This document shows, piece after piece, positions 20,957 to 30,124 of a DNA stretch of 37,799 bases (position 1 is the stretch's first letter; each line of letters starts with the position of its first letter). The notes under the pieces were generated by a model. It worked only from the letters and a program-made list of their open reading frames with translations, did not search any database and was not told where the DNA came from. The stretch covers positions 1-37,799 of the forward strand of contig JADGJH010000045.1 of assembly GCA_027596945.1 (NCBI GenBank), written 5' to 3'. The DNA comes from Physocladia obscura. Taxonomy: Eukaryota > Chytridiomycota > Chytridiomycetes > Chytridiales > Chytriomycetaceae. Position numbers and translations under genes: made by a program.

Positions 20957-23747
20957 ATGTACACAAGCAACGGCAGCTCAACTCCGGCAAGCAGAATTAG
21001 CCCAGCTACTGACAGCGTATCATTAGACCCTGATCTAAATGATCTCGAAGATTTCATTCCGCTGCGGTTGACCGTGCCATCTTCATCTTCGGCGCCATTG
21101 GTGGCTGCAGACAAAAACAATATCTCTAATCCCGCCAATTCCGCCGACATATCTATCGAGATCAAAAACACTCCATTAGAGCGGGAGGTTTGTTTTAGCT
21201 ACTCGCTCTATTCAATTTCTTTTTATTTCAGCTGTTTTTTTTTAATTTGCTGTAATCCTTATTATTTAGTGCTTTCCTATACAACCTTCTTAAAGTTTTA
21301 TTTTATCCCTATTTCATTCCATTTTGCGTGTCAGCATTCACTTGTTTCCCAGTTTTCTTGCCCTTTCTGTTATTATTTTATTATTGCTTGTTGATATGCC
21401 ATCATTTCCTGAACTATTCTTAGGCTCGCCCCCGCATTATCTACCCATTTTCAGATACAGAGGATTCAGAAAACGAAGGCTTATCTCCACCTCGGAGATC
21501 GACAAACTCCGATGCTCATACTCCGTCGATTCCACTGCCAATTCAAAAACCTTCGAATGGGGAAAATCAACAACATATTCGTTGGAATACGCCGGAAGAT
21601 TCATTTGGAACTTCTCCAGTATTTGAAAGTGGCGGTGGTGCGGGAAGTGGTGATGATGGCTACGACAGTGATGATGGGCACACAATTGAAGCTCGCGTAA
21701 GATTTGGTGGTTCTGGTGTTGACAGTGCTGCAAGCACTCCTACCAGTTCTAAATGGGGAAGCTTAGAATCTGAGAAAGTTTTAAAGAACGGATATTTGAG
21801 AAAAAAGGGGGAAAAAAGAAAGGTTTTTTTCTTCTTTTTCCTCTCTTTTCCGACGTAACTTATTCTTCAAACAAGACTTGGAAAACAAGATGGTTTGTTT
21901 TGCGAACTACAAAGTTGGCGTATTACAAAAATGACAAGGAATACGAAATTCTCAATATTATTCCGTTGGAAAATGTTACAACTGTTGCTGATGTCGATTT
22001 AGCTCATAGAAACAACGTCTTTGGCATTGTCACTCGCGATCGAACCTACTACCTTCAAGCTTCTGGCCCGACTGAAATGGAAAGTTGGACATTTTTTCTC
22101 CGCGAAGCACAAAAAGAAGTTCAAAAAATTTCTGGCGGTCCACCAGCCATCAGATCGCGTGTACTGACCAATGAAGGTAGTATGCATTTTTAAATTAATT
22201 TTTAATTCCTGACAGTCGCAATAGCTGGATCCCCCCCTGGAAGAACAGAGGGCAGAGTTCAATTTGCCGATAGTGTCGCGATCGTGGCATCTTCTTCACC
22301 ACCAGCAATTCCGAGACTCTCTAACTTTAAACTACCGTCAAGTATTTCGATAAAAGCTTCGCCTTCAAACAGTACTGGAATAACAGAATTGACTCCTGCT
22401 TTGAAAAAATCGTCAGTTACTATTAACAGATCTTTGGAGCAAAGCGATGATGTTGGTTCGCAAATTTCAGTTCAAGAATCTGTTATTACGGCTGACTCAT
22501 CATTACTCACCTACGTTTCCACTCCGTCAATGCTTTTATCATCTGGGGCTAATCATATGCATTCGGCAATAATTCCGGAAGCAAGGAGCGTCGCGCAAGT
22601 TACGAGTGATGTTGCGTTTGTACTTGGTGGCAATTCTGCACTTAGAACTGAAATCCCGAGCTTAAATGCTGTTAACTCAATTTTACTCAATCCAGAACAA
22701 CATTTGGATTTTGAAGAACAAGGTTCAGAAATTACCTCACTCGATAAACCCACTTTTCAACCTCTTCAAACAGAGGCACCAATCCTCTCTTCAACACAAA
22801 GATCGAGTTCTATTTCAGCTAGATCTCCTGTTTCTCATGCAATCGACAGCAAGGCAATCTTGACCTCATCTCCCAATTCCATATCTCCAAACCAAAACAA
22901 TGCAAAAACCGAACCAGTCTCTCCACTAACCCGGCCAATTGGAAATATATTAGCTGATTCTGTTTCTGGTGGATCTAGTTCAAGCAGTGCACCAAGAAGT
23001 GCTTTGAGAAAATCTCGTGGAGAAAGCGCGTCTATCTCCACAAGTCGCCAAATTTCACAGGAGCAGCATAGCGTCAAATTCGAATCAAGCGAAATTTCAG
23101 CTATGCCAGGCGAGAGTACGAAGGTATTGAACTCTTTATCTACTTCAACGGCGCCACCAGTGCCTTCATTACCTGCATCGGTATTGAAGCAAAAATCATA
23201 TACTATATCTAGCAGTGATGATGATGATGATGCTGTTATTTTTGGCGGTAGTCATGCCGTTAATGGAGTTGCTGGAGGAGTGAATGAAGTGATTTCAGGT
23301 GTCAATGATAATATGGTGTTGCGAGAAGGATATTTGCTGAAACAGGGTACAAAGTATAACAAGGTTTGTGGCATATTTCCCGTCTTGTTTTCAACTATTC
23401 TGATTACACTTTTTAGGCTTGGAAGAAAAGATGGTTTGTACTCAGAAATGGAAAGCTTATGTGCTACAAAGATAGCGCGGTTAGATTCTTCCTTTCAATA
23501 TAAAATCTTTTTCTTTTCCAATTTGTTTAAACTGATTTACCAGGAGTATGTTGTGAAACGAATTATCCCACTGCGCAGTGCACTGGATATTTTGGAAATT
23601 GATTCTCACGGAAAGGGTCATGACTATTGCTTCACAGTCATTCTTCCAAAAAGAACTTTAATACTGGCCGCTTCTTCTGCTGAAGAAATGGTTCAATGGA
23701 TTGATGACTTGAGGAGGATACATCACATTTTGAAAGGGGATGTTTGA
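20957..23747 (+). CDS. Tandem PH-domain protein
   Basis: Six exons, 20957-21187, 21424-21822, 21876-22176, 22216-23363, 23417-23479 and 23544-23747, give 781 aa. There are two pleckstrin homology domains. PH1 (about 196-295) reads VLKNGYLRKKGEKRKTWKTR, WFVLRTTKLAYYKN, and ends in an ESWTFFLREA helix. PH2 (about 681-778) reads VLREGYLLKQGTKYNKAWKK, RWFVLRNGKLMCYKDS, and ends in MVQWIDDLRRIH. In both, an intron falls between the basic loop and the WKxRWFVL strand. The linker of about 380 residues is Ser/Thr-rich and disordered. The K-x(n)-R-x-R pattern in each beta1-beta2 loop is compatible with phosphoinositide binding; membrane recruitment is inferred. The intron at 22177-22215 is only 39 nt. 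Tail-to-tail with the partner rhodopsin-cyclase (154 bp). Confidence 0.85.
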
Positions 23748-23901
23748 GTAATGATATGATTTGACTTCTTTGATTTGATTGTTTCTTTTTCTTTTACAAA
23801 TAATTATGAAGATAATCGATTCTAGCTTTCCAGCAAGAGCAAAGAGAGAAAAAAAAATATAGAATTGAAATAGAGGAATCAGAAGAAGAAAAAATAATGT
23901 G

Positions 23902-25828
23902 TCAGTCACGACCGTTAATCCAATAAGTATTCATTGTACCCTTGCCCTTAATGTTCATAACATCAGGACCTTCCAACTTGAAGCCTTTATCTTTGATAAG
24001 CTTGTATGTGTTTTCAGAAATGTGAATTTTCATTGGTTTGGAGGTTGATTCCATACTTTTTTTTGGATGAATGTCAACAAAAAGGAGAATAAGAGGAAAA
24101 GAAATACCGAGAGGCGGTGTTCACAGCATCACCAACAATGCACCAGTGCGGATTACTGTCTCCCAAAATACCCGCAGTAATTGGGCCAGAGTTTAGACCA
24201 ACACGAGTCACAATTTCATCACCTTCATTAGTTTTAAAATTCTGAGCCATGGCAATAACATCAATAGCAAAATTAGCTGCGCGTTCAGCATGGTCTGGAA
24301 TACGATCAGGGGCACCAATTACACCAAGAAATGCATCGCCAATGGTTTCCACTTTGTACATTCCCCAACGCTTGCAAATTGTATCATATTCACTCCAAAG
24401 TTTATTCAAATTGGCAAGCATGTCCTTGGTTGAGTTCTTGTTAGACAAAGTAACAAAGTTGGTTATATCGGAAAAGAAAACAGTAACAGATGCAAATTCT
24501 TCAGAGCCTGTTGCTTTTCCAGCCTTCATCGCTTCAACGACGCTATGTTAACAGATTAGATTGGTTTAAGAAAAAGACATCCAAGTCAAAAATAAAATAC
24601 TATTTACCTTGCTGGCATGAGCTTTTCCAAAAGTCTGTCTGCTTGTAACATTTGGCTTTCGATTTCTTGAGCAACTGATTCCATTCGGCTGGCTTTTGCG
24701 TTCATACTCTCTTCCAAAGTTGCGTTAACGAGAATAAATGTGAGGAAAACTTTTGCAAACAAATCGTTGACGCAAAAAAGGAGCTCCCCTTGCTCGAAAG
24801 TAATAAACTTGGCACGCTGAATATACCATGTAATAGTAAATGAGTTCCAGGCAACAAAGGTGACAAATCTTGCTTTCTTGAGTGCAGATACGTCCAACTT
24901 GCATCTCGTCTTTCCGGCAAGGGCAGTTCCAAACATATCCATCAATGAATAGATTGTTTTGAAGAAAAAACATGAAGAGAGGCAAGCGAAAAATTCAGAG
25001 TAAGGCTGTTTAAAAAAAGTCGCAGCAAATCCAAGAACGATGAGAGTGTAGTCGCAAGTAGCTGCATTATCCGCCATTTTATGGTTATCTGTAATTTCAG
25101 CAATAAGGTAGATCCTGTAGTTAAATATCAGTATGCTACTAAATTTTGTAGAATATTTTTTTTGTTACAAAATCGGGCAAGTGGCCACCCATTCGAAATA
25201 TCTGGAAGGATCAATCGGGTTTCCAACATAGTCCATGAAAGTAGGTGTCATATGAGTGTATTGAAGAATATATGATGCCATTGCTATAAAATTCACGATA
25301 CAGAGAACCTAGTTGAGAGTTTTTCATTTTTTTAATGTCATTGAAAAATTTTTTTTTATACCTTGCCCAAATTTTTTTTTTCATCATTTTGCGCGTTTGC
25401 GTAAGCTATAAAAGAATAAACAACAGCAATCAAGAAACATGCTGCAGTATAAGCGTAAAATTCGTCTGCATATCCACGATCATACTTCTTCGGAGTATAT
25501 CCCATGGCAAAGAGAAAAAACCCACTAACAGTCAAAAACAACCACACGTAGAAATTGCGCAAAACGTAATAAACTGCACCAGAGTTATCTTTTCCTTTCA
25601 TGGCCTGATTCATTTTTTCTTTCCAATTCACCTCTGTTTTCATAAGAGTCAACGAAATGTTTGATAATTGCGGAATAGCTTACTTCCTGACTTTGTAGCT
25701 TCTTTGACAACAATTTGATGAAATACTGCACCGTGCCCACACCCATTACAACGCTTCGATCCTGTCTGGAACTTAAAGAGACTACATTGACAGTTGTCAC
25801 ATCTTCCGCGTTGTACTCCAGCATCCAT
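23902..25828 (-). CDS. RGC: Rhodopsin-guanylyl cyclase, NeoR partner, with N-terminal Cys/His cluster
   Basis: Six exons, 25828-25684, 25633-25362, 25308-25169, 25114-24608, 24542-24108 and 24055-23902, give 550 aa. Residues 10-37 form a C-x2-C-x-C-x11-C-x2-C-x-H-x4-H cluster, probably Zn-binding. Eight hydrophobic segments follow (about 76-325): one extra N-terminal helix plus a seven-helix type I rhodopsin. Helix 3 is RYFEWVATCP (E178 and T182 at the bacteriorhodopsin D85 and T89 positions). Helix 7 is NDLFAKVF (D303 and Schiff-base K307). A signalling helix (about 320-365) leads to a class III cyclase domain (about 370-550). This has metal ligands D380 and D424, guanine-selecting E420 and C489, and transition-state N496 and R500, all intact. 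The expected product is cGMP; partner is the adjacent NeoR-type protein. The arginine of ASRME is split by the last intron. Confidence 0.92.
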
Positions 25829-25973
25829 TTTATCACTTCTTTTTCTTCTTTGTAATTTTCATTGTTCTTTCACTTTTTTTTTCGGAGATTTTCAGATCGC
25901 TGACTTTTTAAGATTCTAAATTCTACAATTCCATTGTTTGAGATTATCTTCCTTTTTTCTATTCTCAAACACA
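25829..25973. promoter_or_regulatory. Bidirectional promoter between the two rhodopsin-cyclase genes
   Basis: The 145 bp between the divergent start codons must hold both 5' UTRs and the core promoter of the NeoR-type gene and its partner. It is T/C-rich on the plus strand, with no clear TATA box. Co-expression is the expected consequence for an obligate heterodimer; this is inference from spacing. Confidence 0.6.
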
Positions 25974-27837
25974 ATGTCTGCAATCACCAGATCTAGTAAG
26001 TTACCTGACGCACAACTGAATTACCTAGAACTAACAGCATTTTGGAATTATAGAAGAAGTTGCCGCTGCCACGAAAAAGGCAGAGAATGAGGCTAAACCA
26101 CTTGGTTTTGTTTGGTTGAATTTCGGTATGTGGGCTGCAGGAACAATCTACAACATCAAAGAAGACCTTTTTGGAGGATATCGGTCTAAGAATATTAACC
26201 GTGGAGACCCCGACTTTTATTATAAAGGCATGGCCTTCACCTTTTTGATTGCTTGTATCTTCTGTGGTCTTGGATATTCTGGAACGAAAAGTGCAGCGAA
26301 AAAAAGCATGACTGTAGTACTTTTCATAACTTGCTTAGTTGTTTCAGTCTCTTGGTCTATGCTTTATCTGCGTCTTGGAGTTACTCTCACGGATGTGGCA
26401 GGGAATCCTCTTGATATTTCAAGATATTTAGAGTGGGCACACGATCAAGCAAGCTTGTTAGTTTTTTTTACCTTTTAATTGTAAATTAAAATTTATTGCT
26501 TCAGGTTATACTTTATCGGACTACTTACCAATGCTGATTTTTTCATCATTTATCGTTCAGTAGCCTACTCTTACGCAATTATACTCACTGGATTTTTGGC
26601 TATTATTGCTCGTCATCCGTTTGATGAGCTTTTTGCCACACTTAGTTGTTTCCTTTTCATTGGTCTACTTCAAGATGTGCTTACCATGACCCAACAAGCA
26701 ATTGACGGAGAAGTTGACAACAAAGTTGATATATGGACGCTCCGCAGAACTCGTGATGTTTCTGTTTTTGCTTGGAGTTATATCACTGTTGTTTGGTACC
26801 TTGCTCGATTGTAAGTTCCATTTTTTAAAAGTGGAAAAATGGTGGCTAATCGCGCGAGAAATTATAAATAGCCATATTTGGAACTATGATACATGCGAGC
26901 TTCACATTGGACTCGGAGAATTTTGTGCCAAGATTGTTGTTATGCTGCTTTTTGTGAACAATTCTGTTGAAGAATCTCAATATGAAAATATTGCAGATAT
27001 GGAGACTTTAACCAACAGCTTGGACGAACAGATGGCAGCATCTGATAAACTTTTGGAAAAGATGATTCCTGCTGGGTATGTTAATAAGTGAATCATCTGC
27101 CTTTCTCTTATTCTCATTTAAATCAGCGTTTTGGATCAGTTGAAAAGTGGAAAAGCTACTGGCGCTGAAGAATATGCATGCGTTACCGTTTTTTTCTCTG
27201 ATATTGCAAACTTCACTCCGCTGTCCCAAAGAACTTCAGTTGAGTACTTGCTACTTGAATGCGTATTTGTGGCATTTTTTATTTTTGTGTCTAAATTATA
27301 ACGCTTCTGCAGACAAAGGATATGCTTGCTTCATTGAACAACATGTGGGTTGAGTACGACAAAATTTCTAAAAGGCATGGAATGTACAAGGTTGAAACGA
27401 TTGGTGACGCCTTTCTTGGCGTTGTTGGAGCTCCAGATCGCGTTCCAGATCATGCAGAACGTTCAGCCGAATTTTCTATTGGTAAAAAAAAAAAAAAGTG
27501 ACTCATTCACACTCAATTATTTTTCTTAGACATCATTGAAATGATCAAGAACTTCCGTCTTGTTACTGGTGAACCAATTCAAATTCGTGCTGGTTTGAAT
27601 TCTGGGCCTGTTACTGCTGGTATTCTGGGTGAATCCAACCCACATTGGTGCATTGTCGGAGACACTGTTACTATTGCGTCCAAGATGGAAGCTACTTCAA
27701 AACACATGAAAATCCACATTTCGGAAAGTACGCATAATTTGCTCAAGAATACTGGCCGTTTCATTCTTACACCAGGAGACCCTGTTACAATTAAGGGGAA
27801 TGCAATCAACACCTTCTTTATTGAAGGCCGTTCCTGA
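25974..27837 (+). CDS. NeoR: NeoR-type near-infrared rhodopsin-guanylyl cyclase
   Basis: Seven exons, 25974-25995, 26054-26456, 26505-26810, 26872-27075, 27127-27238, 27313-27481 and 27530-27837, give 507 aa. The rhodopsin part (about 25-280) has helix 3 RYLEWAHDQA, with E134 and D138, and helix 7 GEFCAKIVV, with E260 four residues before Schiff-base K264. NeoR of Rhizoclosmatium uses a triad I recall as E136, D140 and E262; all three match with a constant offset of two. Most microbial rhodopsins have Asp where E260 lies and no acid at the D138 position. The cyclase domain (about 325-507) keeps metal ligands D337 and D381, and purine-binding E377 and C446. However, GDTVTIASKME replaces the canonical VNTASRME, so T453 and K457 stand where Asn and Arg stabilise the transition state. 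The protein is therefore probably active only as a heterodimer with the divergent neighbour. Confidence 0.93.
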
Positions 27838-27993
27838 AAAAAATTTAGTTTATCTTTCTTTTCTCATTTCTGCTCTTTTTCATTATTATTATTATTTCTT
27901 CTCTCAACTCTTTTGGTGTTTTTTTCATTCCCATCTCATCAAAATGAAGTTTTCATGAAAAATTATTTCAATTGATAATTTTATTGTGAAAAC

Positions 27994-29810
27994 TTACGAT
28001 TTCTTATTGACAGCAATTGGGGTACCACAAAGTTGTTCCATTTCTTCCTTCTCATCGGTAGACATTTTTGGGTATATCTGGAGCCACCTTGTGCGGCATT
28101 GTCGCTGGGTTCTGTTTGGCACACTTGCTGCAATCTTGACCCAACTTTTTCCATATTGCATCAGCCCTTGCTTCAGCAAAACATCCTCCTCTTCCGACCA
28201 CTTACCCTTGCGAATACCTGGACAAAGCGCCTCCTGGTATCTTGCTGCACATTGAACCCCAGTTCTACCCGGAACAGCCTTACTGATTCCCTGCCAATTC
28301 AAATCCGACGTGTCTGCAACAACAGACCCGTTTCCAATTCGCCCCATCTCCTGACCAACCGCCTCCAGCAGCAGTTTGTCTTCGTCGCTGGTCCACTTTC
28401 CGCGTACTATATTTCGATTTAGCGCGCCACTCCATCTTGCGCTGCACTGAATAGGAGTTCGGTTAGGAACAAGCTGGGCCACACGAACCCATTTTCCGGC
28501 AACTTCGCTTGCATTGTTTTTTGTCACACGGGCTATCGCGGAGTGCAGGATCCGGTCTTCTTCGGGCGTCCATTTATTGTAGACGCTTTCTCCGAGTGTG
28601 GTTGCTGTTGTTGTTCTGATCGGTCCGCCTTCATCGATCTTTGCTGCGCCAGTTTCATCGGGGGTAATCGCGGTGACTGCGGTAGTGGTGGTGATGGGTA
28701 GATATGAATGACGCGCTTTTTTTGATTTTGGAAAATCTGGAGGAGAGGGGCTTGAAGATTCGGAGCTTGTGCTGTCACGGTCAACATATCGTTTGGTGTT
28801 TGAAGCAACAGCGGCGTTGCGAATCGGGCGCGTTCTGATTTGCGGGGGGTATGGGCCCTTGCGGGACAAAGAAACGTGGCCAAAACTTGAAGGAAATTGG
28901 TGGTTATTTTGGGTATATTCTTGATCAGCCAGTGGCTGGCGGATTGAAGCAGAGGTTTCGTATTGTGGTACAGCGCTATCAGTGAAATCATCTTGATTTG
29001 TAATAATGGGTTGGATTATGCTTGAATTTGCCAGCGATGAAATAAGCGAAAATTGTGGAGAGATTACTTGCAACCTCGAGTTGGAGGACGAAGTGTTGTT
29101 TTTAAGCTCGGTACTCGAGAAAGATGAAGTGGGTGACTCTGAAGTCGGTGGAGTAGTCGACGTTAAATTTACAAATGGGTCTGTAAAGATTGGAGGGATA
29201 ACACTCGATACAACTACTTGGTGATAACGCTGATTATTGCTGTAAAGGTTTGACCCTCCAAAATCACCCATATAATTCCGCGGAAAGTAGCTGTACGGAT
29301 AAAAAACTTGGTGGTAGTTGCGAGTGATTGAAAACGCATCTGCCGCCTCAGGAAGCCGCGATGTGCAGGATTCGTTCGTGGGATGAATGGCAGAAAATAC
29401 AGGAGAATTTTGATCCGTGCCAATTTGTAGATTCCAATCGCCGCTCAGATCGTCTTTATATATTTGGGATTGTGACTGCCACGTTTTCAGGTTTTATAAT
29501 TGTCAAACACATAGATTGAATAAAAAGAACAGTAATACCAAAAGATATAAAATTAAAAAATTAAAAAAAAGACTAGCACTCGATGCACGGGGGTGAAATA
29601 ATTAAATAAATTTTGGATGGTTAGGCATACCTGATCAACCTTTGAGCTGTTGTGGTTAGGGCTGATCGTGATCGCAGACACAGCCGGCGCAGACATACAA
29701 TCAGCGCGAAAAGAAGACAAACCTGGGGAAGATGTGGAAGTGAAAAAATATGTACGAGTAGGAGGAGGAGAGGGCGGAGCTGGTGATAGCGTAAATTTTG
29801 TCTCGGTCAT
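27994..29810 (-). CDS. R1R2R3 Myb transcription factor, copy 1
   Basis: Two exons, 29810-29631 and 29475-27994, give 553 aa. Exon 1 encodes MTETKFTLSPAPPSPPP and ends KVDQ; exon 2 is open upstream of the internal ATG at 29271 and joins in phase. Three C-terminal Myb repeats: R1 about 359-415 (NKWTPEED, GKWVRVAQLVPNRT, CSARW), R2 about 416-481 (RGKWTSDEDKLLLEAV, DLNWQGISKAVPGRT, CAARYQEAL), R3 about 482-527 (KGKWSEEEDVLLKQGL, SWVKIAASVPNRT, CRTRWLQIYP). R2 has a longer first helix-turn and Tyr in place of its third Trp. The N-terminal 350 residues are Ser/Thr/Pro/Asn-rich and probably disordered. Sequence-specific DNA binding is expected; targets are unknown. It is a tandem paralogue of the gene at 30125-32209. 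Confidence 0.85.
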
Positions 29811-30124
29811 TGCTACCAACAATTTTGGTTTGTTTTTGTCTTTTCGGCGTCACTTTTTCAGCAAGCGGACAATCATGTCCGGGAACTCCTCTTCCAACTC
29901 CCAACAGAATAATTGCAAAAAGTTTATTAATGCTTAGAAGAGATAAAATTGCGAGACTTATGAGGTGAGAAAGTACGACGAAAAAAAAAAGAAAAAGTGA
30001 AAGTGAAGAAAGACATAAAAGGTAAAAAGAAAAAAAAAAGTAAGTAAAAGGGGGAACCAAAAAAGGGAGTGGAAACAAAAAATAAAACATCAGAAAAAAA
30101 CTGAAGAAAACAAATAATAAATTA
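29811..30124. other. Intergenic spacer between Myb paralogues
   Basis: Plus strand is A/G-rich with long purine runs (about 29976-30120). It would contain the promoter of Myb copy 1 and the 3' UTR of Myb copy 2, both on the minus strand. I see no supported gene. Confidence 0.5.

Noticed and set aside
25585..25836. Alternative minus-strand frame starting at a GTG upstream of the partner cyclase
   Set aside because: It begins with GTG, and the 50-nt intron with a CAG acceptor does not keep it in frame with exon 2; the ATG at 25828 joins cleanly.
23902..27837. Adenylyl rather than guanylyl cyclase specificity
   Set aside because: Both proteins have Glu in KVETIGD and Cys in HWCIVGD, the guanine-selecting pair; adenylyl cyclases have Lys and Asp/Thr there.
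29876..29937. 20-codon plus-strand frame MSGNSSSNSQQ
   Set aside because: Too short, no conserved feature, and in the promoter region of Myb copy 1 on the other strand.
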